From positions 248,001-312,000 of the forward strand of contig JAECQR010000003.1 of the NCBI GenBank assembly GCA_015999765.1: a stretch of 64,000 bases of DNA. Reading direction: 5' to 3'. The position numbers were made by a program, and so were the translations under genes. The DNA comes from Flavobacteriia bacterium. GTDB taxonomy: Bacteria; Bacteroidota; Bacteroidia; Flavobacteriales; Weeksellaceae. The notes under the pieces were generated by a model, which had not been told where the DNA came from, searched no databases, and saw nothing but the letters and a program-made list of their open reading frames with translations. Shown here in pieces: positions 19,521 to 28,913 of the stretch. Within the stretch, counting starts at the first letter, position 1. Each line of letters starts with the position of its first letter.

Positions 19521-20222
19521 ATGAAATTAACATTAAGCTTACTGCTTACCACTGTTCTTTTAGCAGCGGTATCGTGCAGAACAGACGAAACGCCAACGCC
19601 TGACGTTGCCGAGGATCCCTTTTTTAACCTTAATGTTGGTAATCAATGGGTTTACAAAACTTATAATAATCCTGACTTCACAAATCCACAAAGTGTTGCA
19701 ACATTTACCGGAAGAGTTGATTCTGTAAGTATTGTCAGTACAACAAACATCCAGGGGTTTACATTGGCAAAACAGCGGACTAAAATTCACTTCCTAAATT
19801 CAAATTTAAATGGAAACGTGAGTTACAGATATCTGCGGGTAAACACAAAAGGACATTTGGTTTCTTACCCTGTTTCGGATAATATTGAAATTACTGAAAC
19901 TGGAGGGCACGTTTTACATCCCGGTAACGATTTTAACTTCACTTATAACAATCCAATACTCGATGGGCTCGGATCTCCCCTTATAGGCAATGTATTATAT
20001 CAGTTGCAAAGCGAAACTAATATTACTGTAGAAGGAACAAATTATACGGTACTCCCGTACAAAGGGATGTTTACACCTCTCTCAACTACGGGCGGTCTTT
20101 TGCCCAAAACGCAGGACATTTCGTACAAAAAGGGCTTAGGTTTGGTTAAAGAAATCTGTCATGCTGTATATGGTCTAGATTATCTTGAAACCAGACTCGT
20201 TTCTTCAAAAATTGTTAATTAG
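19521..20222 (+). CDS. Hypothetical lipoprotein
   Basis: 233 residues with a lipoprotein signal (MKLTLSLLLTTVLLAAVSC, Cys19) and a short TDETPTPD linker. The mature domain is beta-rich, with GNQWVYKTYNNPDFT near its start, resembling generic Bacteroidota beta-sandwich lipoproteins. Function unknown. It is a single gene with its own terminator, on the same strand as tamL and the M28 peptidase. Confidence 0.75.
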   Translation: MKLTLSLLLTTVLLAAVSCRTDETPTPDVAEDPFFNLNVGNQWVYKTYNNPDFTNPQSVATFTGRVDSVSIVSTTNIQGFTLAKQRTKIHFLNSNLNGNVSYRYLRVNTKGHLVSYPVSDNIEITETGGHVLHPGNDFNFTYNNPILDGLGSPLIGNVLYQLQSETNITVEGTNYTVLPYKGMFTPLSTTGGLLPKTQDISYKKGLGLVKEICHAVYGLDYLETRLVSSKIVN

Positions 20223-20249
20223 GAAAATTTCAAATCATTGATATCCATA

Positions 20250-20279
20250 AAATTGCCAAATTAGTTTTGGCAATTTTTA
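20250..20279 (+). terminator. Intrinsic terminator after the lipoprotein gene
   Basis: An 11-bp stem, 20250-20260/20266-20276, followed by TT. A TATATTTG box for the next gene starts three bases later at 20282. Confidence 0.75.
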
Positions 20280-20309
20280 TTTATATTTGATATCAACCAA
20301 TATCAAACT

Positions 20310-22535
20310 ATGAATTTCTCTACAAAGTCATTTTGCATTGCGCTGCTCGGCACTTCTATGCTGGTTTTTTCTCAGGAAAGAAATCTTAGAAACATTCAGA
20401 AACTCACTTTCGGCGGCGATAATGCCGAAGCTTACTTTTCTCCCGACGGTAAAAAACTAACGCTGCAGGTTACCAATCCAGCCATCGGCGCCCACTGTGA
20501 TCAGATTTATCTGTTGGATTTAAATCAGAAAAGCATTTCCATAAAAGATTTAAATCTTATTTCGACCGGAACGGGTAGAACAACCTGTTCTTTTTTCATG
20601 CCCGACGGCAAACATATTCTGTATGCCTCCACCCATGAAGCGGATAAGGAATGTCCGGCAAAACCAAAACCGCGTACAGACGGGAAATACCTTTGGCCGG
20701 TTTATGCGGAATTCGATATTTACGAAGCGGATTTAAACGGTAAAATCACAAAAAAACTTACCAATTCACCCGGTTACGATGCTGAGGCGGTAGTTTCCCC
20801 AGACGGAAAATACATTGTTTTTACTTCTACAAGAAGCGGTGACCTGGAATTATGGCGAATGGATATCAACGGAAAGAATCTTAAACAGCTTACATTCGGA
20901 TTGGGTTATGATGGCGGTGCTTTTTTCTCCCACGACTCCAAAAAACTGGTTTTCCGTTCATCGAGACCTACTACACCCGAGGATATAAAGGAATACAAAG
21001 ACCTTCTCGCCGAAAATCTTGTAGCGCCTACCAATATGGAGATTTACACCATGAATATCGATGGTACCGGCCTGAAACAGATTACCAATTTGGGCAAAGC
21101 GAACTGGTCACCGTATTTTCATCCGTCGGATAAGAAAATTCTATTTTCATCCAACCACCATTCAACAAGAGGTTACGATTTCCAGATCTATTCTATTGAT
21201 TTAGACGGAAGCAATTTAACTCAAATCACTTACGAAAGTGAATTCAATGCATTTCCGATGTTTTCGCACGACGGAAAGAAACTCGTATTCTCAAGCAACC
21301 GGCAGGCGGGAAAAGCTCATGAAACCAATGTTTTTATCGCGGATTGGGTTGAAACAGACCAGCACGAAAAAATCTCAGAACAAAATCTCAGAAAAACCGT
21401 TTCTTATCTGGCTTCTGACGATCTGAAAGGACGTTTGGCTGGAAGTGAAGGTGAAAAAAAAGCAGCGGAATTTATTTCCAAAGAATTTAAAAATCTTAAA
21501 CTTAACACGATTGACGTAAAAACCTTTACCCAGAATTTCAGTTACGATGTTAAACTTAATCCGCACGAGGAAAGTTCTGCAGTGAAAATTAACAGCCGTA
21601 ACGTAATCGGTTATCTTGATAATAAAGCAACTAAAACGATTGTAATTGGGGCGCACTACGATCATTTGGGACTTAATGAACACCACAACTCTACCCTGAT
21701 GAATTCCGACGGGCAAATCCATAACGGCGCAGATGATAATGCTTCCGGAGTTTCCGCAGTATTAGAACTGGCGAGAATTTTTTCTCAAAATAAAACCAAA
21801 GAAAAAGCAAACTATGTTTTCGTGCTTTTCTCAGGTGAAGAAGATGGTTTAATGGGTTCCAAGAAATTCGCTGAAGACGTAAAAACAAAATATCCGAACG
21901 TGGTTTCTATGATTAATCTTGATATGATCGGCAGGTTGAACAAAGACAAAGATTTAACCGTCGGCGGCGTGGGAACTTCGCCAATTTTCGGGGAATTGAT
22001 CAGTAAATATAAACCCGCCGGATTTAATTTAGCCATTGACAGCGCAGGTGTTGGCCCATCGGATCACACGAGTTTTTATCTGAAAGATATTCCTGTTTTA
22101 TTTCTGTTTACCGGAACGCATACCGACTATCATAAACCCACTGATGATACCGAGCGGATCAATTTCACCGGCTTGCGGAACATTACCGGTTATGTCTTCA
22201 ATTTAGCTAACGCTCTGGCTGAAACAGAAACTATCCCTTTCACCAGAACCAAAATTTCGCAGAGCAAAGCAGTTCCAAAATACAAAGTAACGCTGGGAAT
22301 TATGCCAAGTTATGCAGACTCCAAAGATGGTCTGCACATCGACGGCGTTACAGAAAAACGGCCTGCCGATCTGGCTGGAATCAAATCCGGCGACATTCTT
22401 AAAAAGATTGGCACATGTGAAGTTAAAGAAGTGTACAGCTATATGGATTGTCTTTCGAAAATAAATTCCGGTGACGAACTTCCGGTGACCGTTATTCGTA
22501 ACGGTAAAGAAATGTCCTTCGCTGTGAAGTTCTAA
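20310..22535 (+). CDS. Secreted M28 aminopeptidase with WD40-like propeller and PDZ domain
   Basis: 741 residues. Signal peptide; a PD40/TolB-like beta-propeller at about residues 30-345, with repeated FSPDGKK/VFSSNR units; an M28 zinc-peptidase domain at about 370-640 showing GAHYDHLG, DDNASG, SGEEDGLMGS, NLDMIGR and GPSDHTSF/HTDYHKPTDD, which contain the expected metal ligands; and a C-terminal PDZ domain (GVTEKRPADLAGIKSGDIL). It probably degrades peptides in the periplasm or outside the cell. The three-domain order is a known flavobacterial layout. Confidence 0.9.
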   Translation: MNFSTKSFCIALLGTSMLVFSQERNLRNIQKLTFGGDNAEAYFSPDGKKLTLQVTNPAIGAHCDQIYLLDLNQKSISIKDLNLISTGTGRTTCSFFMPDGKHILYASTHEADKECPAKPKPRTDGKYLWPVYAEFDIYEADLNGKITKKLTNSPGYDAEAVVSPDGKYIVFTSTRSGDLELWRMDINGKNLKQLTFGLGYDGGAFFSHDSKKLVFRSSRPTTPEDIKEYKDLLAENLVAPTNMEIYTMNIDGTGLKQITNLGKANWSPYFHPSDKKILFSSNHHSTRGYDFQIYSIDLDGSNLTQITYESEFNAFPMFSHDGKKLVFSSNRQAGKAHETNVFIADWVETDQHEKISEQNLRKTVSYLASDDLKGRLAGSEGEKKAAEFISKEFKNLKLNTIDVKTFTQNFSYDVKLNPHEESSAVKINSRNVIGYLDNKATKTIVIGAHYDHLGLNEHHNSTLMNSDGQIHNGADDNASGVSAVLELARIFSQNKTKEKANYVFVLFSGEEDGLMGSKKFAEDVKTKYPNVVSMINLDMIGRLNKDKDLTVGGVGTSPIFGELISKYKPAGFNLAIDSAGVGPSDHTSFYLKDIPVLFLFTGTHTDYHKPTDDTERINFTGLRNITGYVFNLANALAETETIPFTRTKISQSKAVPKYKVTLGIMPSYADSKDGLHIDGVTEKRPADLAGIKSGDILKKIGTCEVKEVYSYMDCLSKINSGDELPVTVIRNGKEMSFAVKF

Positions 22536-22550
22536 GAAATCATTCACCAT

Positions 22551-22583
22551 AAAAAAGACGCTCTTTAACGGAGCATCTTTTTT
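22551..22583. terminator. Bidirectional terminator between the M28 peptidase gene and parC
   Basis: An imperfect stem, 22552-22563/22571-22582, with A and T tracts at both ends, between convergent genes. Confidence 0.7.
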
Positions 22584-22600
22584 AATTTAAGTTCATTGAA

Positions 22601-25210
22601 TTATCCTTCGTCGAAAAGACTGCCGATTGTTCCCTCATCCGGAAAATCAGTGTCCCCTTTCACATCTTCATCAATAAAACTGATGTGACCTTCCGTAGAT
22701 TCCACCACATCAAAACCAGGATTGATTTCTTCGGCAGGTTCCGGAATCGTAATATTGATAGTCTTCACTTTGCTTTTTGTAAGCTGGTTTCCAATTGCTT
22801 TAATGCCTTTTACAGCGATAAAGTCATCAATACTGATGGTTTCCGGATCTTTCTCTTTGACCTTATCCTTCGCGAAAACAATTTCAGCGGTAGCATTATT
22901 TGAGACAATTACCTGTTCAATAAATGACTTCGGATGTTCAGAAGGCATAAAACTCTGAATATTCGTATTGTTTTCGAGTAAAAACCGCTTGATGAAATAC
23001 ATCTGCTTCTCTCCATCGAAATAAATTGCCGTGATAGGCTGTTCTGGATTCCATTTTTCAAGGATCAGATATTCATCGTCGAAACGGTTCATCAGGTCAA
23101 AAGTAATCAGTTTTGCCTCGCCCTGTGCATTCACGGTAAGGATTTTATCATCTCCTTTAAAACTTCCGAGCAAAGTGCCGCGCGCATCAGCATTCAGCCT
23201 TCTCACGGTATCATCGAACCAGATTTTTCTCGGCGCCAAAGTAGAATGACCTTCTTCTTTCATATCAATCTTCTTGATGGCATATTTGGTCACCAGATTT
23301 CCCTTGGAATCACGGCCTTTAATTGCGAGATCTGAGAAATCGATTTCCATTTTGTTTTTTCTGATTCTTGCGTTAGGCTTCAGTAAAACGGTTACCACTT
23401 CGGCTTCACCATTTGGGTTTGCCGAAAAATAAAGCATTTCGGAACCTTTCTTCTCTGAGGCCAGCTTGTAATCCGTGTTACGCGTTACCCCGGTGACCGA
23501 AAACCTTTTCATATAGTAAGCACCATCTCTTCCCTCGCGGTAAATCATGTTGTACACCGTACGCTTATCGTTCTTTTTCCAGACTGCCACGTGTTCAATG
23601 TTTTTGCCTATAAAGGTTTTAGCTTCCACCTTTACCACTTTCATGGTACCGTCTTTCTGGAAAGTAATGATGTCATCAATATCTGAGCAGTCGAATAAAT
23701 ACTGGTCTTTCCTTAAAGAAGTTCCGATAAATCCTTCTTCGAAGTTAGCATAGAACTTCTCATTGGCTACTGCAACTTTTGTAGCGTCGATCGTATCAAA
23801 AATCCTGAGCTCAGTTCTTCTCTCCTTCCCTTTTCCGTATTTTTTCTGAATGTTGAGGAAATAATCAACTGCATAAGTGATCAAGTTGTCCAAATGATGT
23901 TTTACCTGCTCAATTTTGCCTTCTAGATTCAGTAAATTTTCAATGGCTTTATCCTGATCGTAACGCGAAATCCGCATAAACGGAAGTTCGGTTAGTTTAA
24001 TGATATCATCTGTCGTTACAGCGCGTAAAAGATTTTTAGTGAAAGGTTTCAGCGCTTTATCAACCGCTTCATATACTTCTTCTTTCGAAGATTTTCCTTT
24101 AATTTCCTGATAGATTTCGTTTTCAATGAATATTTTCTCCAGGCTTGCAAAATGCCATTTTTCCTGCAGCTCATGAAGTTCAATTTCAAGTTCCTTTTTC
24201 AGAAGCGAAACGGTGTGATCGGTATTTCTTCTTAAGATTTCCGAGACCGTTAAAAACTCTGGTTTGTCTCCAACAATCACACATGCATTCGGTGAAATCG
24301 GAATTTCACAATCGGTAAATGCATACAGCGCATCGATGGTTTTGTCGGGCGAAACATCATTATTTAAGTGAATGTTGATTTCAACCGTATCAGAAGTATT
24401 GTCTTCAATCTTCTTGATTTTAATCTTCCCTTTTTCATTCGCTTTAATAATGGAGTCGATGAGATCGCCGGTATTTTTACCAAAAGGAAGTTCTGTAATG
24501 CAGAGCGTATTTTTTTCTTTCTGAATGATTCTGGCTCTTGCACGTATTTTTCCGCCGCGTTCACCATCGTTGTAATTGGAAACATCGAGCATTCCGCCGG
24601 TAAGAAAATCCGGGAAAAGTTCGAATTTTTTACCTTTCAGATGTGCAATGGAGGCATTAATCAGTTCATTGAAATTATGAGGCATAATCTTGGTCGAAAG
24701 TCCTACGCCAATCCCCTCAACACCGGATGCCAAAAGCAAGGGAAATTTTACCGGAAGATCAATCGGTTCGTTGTTTCTGCCGTCGTAAGATTTGGACCAT
24801 TCCGTGGTTTTGGGGTTGAAGACTACTTCCAGCGCGAAAGGAGTAAGCCTCGCCTCGATATATCTCGCTGCTGCAGCTGAATCGCCGGTAAAAATGTTTC
24901 CCCAGTTTCCCTGCGTATCGATCAACAGTTCTTTCTGGCCGATCTGCACCATCGCATCGGTAATGGAAGCATCACCATGGGGGTGATATTTCATGGTGTT
25001 CCCGACAAGGTTTGCCACTTTATTGTATCGGCCATCTTCCAGTTCCCGCATGGAATGCATGATCCGGCGCTGTACCGGTTTGAATCCATCAAAAATAGAA
25101 GGAATGGCCCTGTCGAGAATAACGTAGGATGCGTAATCCAAAAACCAGTCTCTGTACAGACCGGAAACTTTTTTCAGGGATTCTTCGTGGTGATTTTCTT
25201 GTTCTTCCAT
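22601..25210 (-). CDS. parC: DNA topoisomerase IV subunit A
   Basis: 869 residues from ATG at 25210; a TTG one codon earlier is less likely. The breakage-reunion domain has FDGFKPVQRRIMHSM, HPHGDAS and the catalytic tyrosine in AAAARYIEARLT (Tyr117). The C-terminal part is a diverged beta-pinwheel with an acidic tail. With ParE it decatenates chromosomes. The position matching the quinolone-contact serine of GyrA/ParC is alanine here (HPHGDA), with serine next to it. It is the third gene of a parE/small membrane protein/parC unit. Confidence 0.92.
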   Translation of the reverse strand: MEEQENHHEESLKKVSGLYRDWFLDYASYVILDRAIPSIFDGFKPVQRRIMHSMRELEDGRYNKVANLVGNTMKYHPHGDASITDAMVQIGQKELLIDTQGNWGNIFTGDSAAAARYIEARLTPFALEVVFNPKTTEWSKSYDGRNNEPIDLPVKFPLLLASGVEGIGVGLSTKIMPHNFNELINASIAHLKGKKFELFPDFLTGGMLDVSNYNDGERGGKIRARARIIQKEKNTLCITELPFGKNTGDLIDSIIKANEKGKIKIKKIEDNTSDTVEINIHLNNDVSPDKTIDALYAFTDCEIPISPNACVIVGDKPEFLTVSEILRRNTDHTVSLLKKELEIELHELQEKWHFASLEKIFIENEIYQEIKGKSSKEEVYEAVDKALKPFTKNLLRAVTTDDIIKLTELPFMRISRYDQDKAIENLLNLEGKIEQVKHHLDNLITYAVDYFLNIQKKYGKGKERRTELRIFDTIDATKVAVANEKFYANFEEGFIGTSLRKDQYLFDCSDIDDIITFQKDGTMKVVKVEAKTFIGKNIEHVAVWKKNDKRTVYNMIYREGRDGAYYMKRFSVTGVTRNTDYKLASEKKGSEMLYFSANPNGEAEVVTVLLKPNARIRKNKMEIDFSDLAIKGRDSKGNLVTKYAIKKIDMKEEGHSTLAPRKIWFDDTVRRLNADARGTLLGSFKGDDKILTVNAQGEAKLITFDLMNRFDDEYLILEKWNPEQPITAIYFDGEKQMYFIKRFLLENNTNIQSFMPSEHPKSFIEQVIVSNNATAEIVFAKDKVKEKDPETISIDDFIAVKGIKAIGNQLTKSKVKTINITIPEPAEEINPGFDVVESTEGHISFIDEDVKGDTDFPDEGTIGSLFDEG

Positions 25211-25214
25211 CAAC

Positions 25215-25697
25215 TTAATGCTCTCTCTTAATTTCTTGGTTTTCTTTAATGACTTTGCTTAACGAGAATTTCAGGTCTTTCAGTTCCCTTTTACTCAGGT
25301 AAGATATATCGTATTTTAAGGTGATTACCTTATTTTTTTTGCTGGAAACACTAATATAGAGTTTTCGTAAAATAAGCACATCAATGATTTCGTAGCTGAC
25401 GAGTTTATACTTTGGAAATTCGTCGCTGATGGCCTTCTGGTAAAACAAAACATTACGGTTTTTGAAATTCAGAGCTTCACCATCGCTGTCGTATTCGAAG
25501 ATCTGCCGACCTCTAAGGTAAAATATCAAACCTAGAAAACTTGGAACAATAATGAGCAAGGCCGTAGTACCCTTACCTAAAAAATCGAATTTAAAAAGGT
25601 CCATAAAGAATGCTCCACAGCCGAATACGAAGATCAGTAGAATTGTAGTGCTGATAAAATTATAGAAACCTGCTTTGTTGCGGTTAGTGAGTCTCAT
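25215..25697 (-). CDS. Small membrane protein encoded between parE and parC
   Basis: 160 residues, family not recognised. Two hydrophobic segments (about residues 13-34 and 42-62) sit in a short hairpin, followed by a soluble domain of alternating strands (FEYDSDGEALNFKNRN, LILRKLYISVSS, VITLKYDI) that resembles the bacterial PH-like domains of small membrane proteins, and a basic helical tail. It starts 18 bases after parE and stops 4 bases before parC, so it is translationally embedded in the topoisomerase operon. Why a membrane protein is there is unclear. Confidence 0.6.
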   Translation of the reverse strand: MRLTNRNKAGFYNFISTTILLIFVFGCGAFFMDLFKFDFLGKGTTALLIIVPSFLGLIFYLRGRQIFEYDSDGEALNFKNRNVLFYQKAISDEFPKYKLVSYEIIDVLILRKLYISVSSKKNKVITLKYDISYLSKRELKDLKFSLSKVIKENQEIKREH

Positions 25698-25715
25698 GTC
25701 GTATTCTAGGGTTTC

Positions 25716-27599
25716 TTACACTTCAGCGTGGGTTAGGATTTCTTTCTTATCGATATCGGGATCCTCCACCACCAGATTCTGCAGGATGAATGTCTGCCGG
25801 TCGGGAGTGTTTTTACCCATATAGAATTCGAGAAGCTGTTCTATCGTCTGGTCTTTTCCTAAGACAACTGGCTCAAGACGGATGTCCTTTCCGATAAAAT
25901 GCTTGAACTCGTCTGGTGAAATTTCACCAAGACCTTTAAAACGGGTGATTTCTGGATTTTTACCCAGTTCATTTAAAGCTTTTATCCGTTCAGGCTCAGA
26001 GTAACAGTAGCGGGTTTCTTTCTTGTTTCTTACTCTGAATAAAGGCGTCTGTAAAATATAAAGATGTCCGTTTTTAATTAAATCCGGGAAAAACTGCAGG
26101 AAAAAAGTAATCATCAAAAGACGGATGTGCATCCCGTCGACATCGGCATCGGTAGCGATAATCACATGATTGTAGCGCAAATCCTCAAGCGAATCTTCAA
26201 TATTCAGTGCTGCCTGAAGGAGATTGAATTCCTCATTTTCGTACACTACTCTTTTGGTGAGTCCATAACAGTTCAGAGGCTTTCCTTTGAGCGAGAAAAC
26301 AGCCTGGGTTTCCACATCGCGGGACTTGGTAATTGAACCGGATGCGGAATCACCTTCGGTGATAAAGATCATGGTTTCTGCCTTTCTTACTGCTTTCTGA
26401 TCGTTGTAATGTTCGCGGCAGTCGCGGAGTTTTTTATTGTGAAGCGAAACTTTTTTGGCTCTTTCGCGCGCGAGTTTCTGGATTCCCGAAAGTTCTTTTC
26501 TTTCCCTTTCGGAAATAATGATTTTCCGGTGAATGGCTTCCGCAATCTCCTGATTTTGGTGAAGGAAGTTATCGAGTTTGTTCTTTAAGAAGTTCGTAAT
26601 GAAGGTTCTTACCGTTTCCTTTCCGGGCTCCATTTCATTGGAACCTAATTTTGTTTTGGTCTGTGATTCGAAAACCGGCTCAATTACCTTAATGGCAATC
26701 GCAGCAATAATGGATTTTCTGATATCTGCCGCTTCGAAATTTTTATTGAAATATTCACGGATGGTTTTTACGTATGCTTCGCGGAAGGCATTCAAATGCG
26801 TACCGCCCTGCGTGGTATTCTGTCCGTTGACGAAAGAAAAATAAGTTTCAGACTGAGATTTATCTGAATGGGTGATGGCTACTTCGATGTCTTCGTCTTT
26901 CAAATGAACGATGGGATAAAGAATATCGCCTTCAATTTCTTCCTGCAAAAGGTCTTTCAGTCCGTTTTCGGAAAAATAGGTTTCCCCGTTGAAGATAATT
27001 TTCAGCCCCGGATTCAGATAACAGTAATTTTTGAGCATCTTTTCGATATACTCTTTCCTGAATTTGAAATGGGTAAAAATAGTGCCGTCGGGAATAAAAG
27101 TGATTTCGGTACCGTTTCGGTCTGATGTTTCAGTTTCGGCGTTATCGTTTGTGATAATTCCTTTAGAGAACTCAGCGATTTTTACTTTTCCTTCACGTAC
27201 CGATTTTACACGGAAATATTCTGAAAGCGCATTCACTGCTTTGGAACCTACACCATTCAAACCTACTGATTTTTTAAAGGCTTTGGAGTCGTATTTACCG
27301 CCGGTATTCATTTTCGAAACGGCGTCTACAACTTTTCCCAAAGGAATTCCACGACCGTAATCGCGAATTGTCGCTTTGCCTTCGTCAATTTTAATTTCAA
27401 TCCTTTTGCCGGATTTCATTACGAACTCATCAATGGAATTGTCGATAATTTCTTTGAGCAAAATATAAATCCCGTCGTCTGCTGAAGAGCCGTCACCCAG
27501 CTTTCCGATGTACATTCCGGGACGAATCCGGATATGCTCCTGCCAGTCGAGGGTTCTGATGTTATCTTCGGAATAATTTACAGTGTTGTTTTCGCTCAT
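25716..27599 (-). CDS. parE: DNA topoisomerase IV subunit B
   Basis: 627 residues. GHKL ATPase motifs: [10 protein letters not shown] near residue 50, DYGRGIPLG near 78 and [14 protein letters not shown] near 113. The TOPRIM domain shows EGDSASGS, with serine where most homologues have glycine (EGDSAGG), and [10 protein letters not shown]. It supplies ATP-driven gate closing for ParC. It is the first gene of the unit. The short length, without the GyrB insert, fits ParE. Confidence 0.93.
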   Translation of the reverse strand: MSENNTVNYSEDNIRTLDWQEHIRIRPGMYIGKLGDGSSADDGIYILLKEIIDNSIDEFVMKSGKRIEIKIDEGKATIRDYGRGIPLGKVVDAVSKMNTGGKYDSKAFKKSVGLNGVGSKAVNALSEYFRVKSVREGKVKIAEFSKGIITNDNAETETSDRNGTEITFIPDGTIFTHFKFRKEYIEKMLKNYCYLNPGLKIIFNGETYFSENGLKDLLQEEIEGDILYPIVHLKDEDIEVAITHSDKSQSETYFSFVNGQNTTQGGTHLNAFREAYVKTIREYFNKNFEAADIRKSIIAAIAIKVIEPVFESQTKTKLGSNEMEPGKETVRTFITNFLKNKLDNFLHQNQEIAEAIHRKIIISERERKELSGIQKLARERAKKVSLHNKKLRDCREHYNDQKAVRKAETMIFITEGDSASGSITKSRDVETQAVFSLKGKPLNCYGLTKRVVYENEEFNLLQAALNIEDSLEDLRYNHVIIATDADVDGMHIRLLMITFFLQFFPDLIKNGHLYILQTPLFRVRNKKETRYCYSEPERIKALNELGKNPEITRFKGLGEISPDEFKHFIGKDIRLEPVVLGKDQTIEQLLEFYMGKNTPDRQTFILQNLVVEDPDIDKKEILTHAEV

Positions 27600-27797
27600 G
27601 GTTTTCGCAGAATGCTTTTAAAATTCAGTAACTCACAAAAATAGCGAAACTAAGTTTATATATAAAATTTTGTGGAAAAATAATTGATGCAGGTCATACC
27701 GAATCCGCGCAAGGCAATTTTCACAGATTAAAGCTGATAATCAGCTGCTGTTTATCTTTAAAAGTCTTGTTAGAAATTCAGTAGATTCTGATGAAGT

Positions 27798-28913
27798 TCA
27801 GCTTAGATTTTCCGGCTCGGCTTGGATTATGATTTTATCCGTTTCCATTGAATTTTCCTTCTTATCAAGACCTTTTTCAATTTTGAATATTTTAAATAGA
27901 ATTCCGGGCAGCGAAAGCAAAACGGGACCAAAAACAAGACCCATTACCCCAAATATTTTCAGACCTAGAACTACTCCAAAAACCGTAATCAGAGGATGAA
28001 TATCTGCCATCTTTTTCAGCAGGGTAAAACGTAAAACGTTATCAATACCGCCCACGAGAACCAAACAGTACAAAGTAAGGAACAACCCTCCACTTACATC
28101 TCCACTTGCAATCTGGTAAACACATACAGGAATGTAGATAAACATCGTTCCTAAAACCGGAACAATTGAGGCCGCACCCGTCAATAATCCCCAAAAAATC
28201 GCATTATGGACGCCAAAAATTGAATATCCGATCATCGCGATCACTCCCTGAGCAAAACCCAAAATAGGAATACCGTACGCATTCGATGTAATGAGCGCGG
28301 CATTTTCCCTGAGAAAAAACTTTTTACTTTCCTTAGAAACCGGCAGCAGTTCTTTGAATCTTTCCTCCATCATTCTGGCGTTGATGAGCATGAAATAAAG
28401 GATGAAAAGCGCGGTGAAAATATTGGCAAAAGTCTGCCCTACCCACTGTACCGTTGAGGGAATATAGGAAACAATTTTATTCAACAGCTGCAGGACCTTC
28501 TCATCCGAAAAAGTAAGATCAAAACGTTTTAGGAATTCATTGTTTTCAATCAGTATGCGGATTGAATTGAATTTATCCAGAATTGCATCCCGGTCACTGA
28601 GAAACTCATTAATTTTGGGTATCAGAATCTCCAGAATGATCCAGAGCGGTATGGCAAAAGTGATAATGATTAAAAATATAATCAGCGTGATCGAGAGGTT
28701 CTTATTGCGTTTTTTCTCCTCAACAAGTCTCAGATAAAACTTTCGGGTAAGTACATACAGCGTGATCGCACCCAGCAAACCTGATATAAAATACTTCAGT
28801 TCAACCAAAATAATCAGAATAAGCAGAAGCGCGATGAATAAAATGGCTTTCTGAACATTGATTTTCTCAAACAGTTTTTGCATGTTTCCCGGATTTTTAC
28901 TTAAAAAAAACAT
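27798..28913 (-). CDS. AI-2E family (PerM/YdiK-like) membrane permease
   Basis: 371 residues, with ATG directly abutting the stop of the upstream P-type ATPase gene; Met11 (28883) is an alternative start. There are about eight membrane segments with the family's central loop (WIILEILIPKINEF) and the C-terminal signature GVVLGLKIFGVMGLVFGPVLLSLP. Family members are exporters of varied substrates; AI-2 transport is proven for few. No LuxS system is visible here. Likely co-transcribed with the ATPase. Confidence 0.87.
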   Translation of the reverse strand: MFFLSKNPGNMQKLFEKINVQKAILFIALLLILIILVELKYFISGLLGAITLYVLTRKFYLRLVEEKKRNKNLSITLIIFLIIITFAIPLWIILEILIPKINEFLSDRDAILDKFNSIRILIENNEFLKRFDLTFSDEKVLQLLNKIVSYIPSTVQWVGQTFANIFTALFILYFMLINARMMEERFKELLPVSKESKKFFLRENAALITSNAYGIPILGFAQGVIAMIGYSIFGVHNAIFWGLLTGAASIVPVLGTMFIYIPVCVYQIASGDVSGGLFLTLYCLVLVGGIDNVLRFTLLKKMADIHPLITVFGVVLGLKIFGVMGLVFGPVLLSLPGILFKIFKIEKGLDKKENSMETDKIIIQAEPENLS

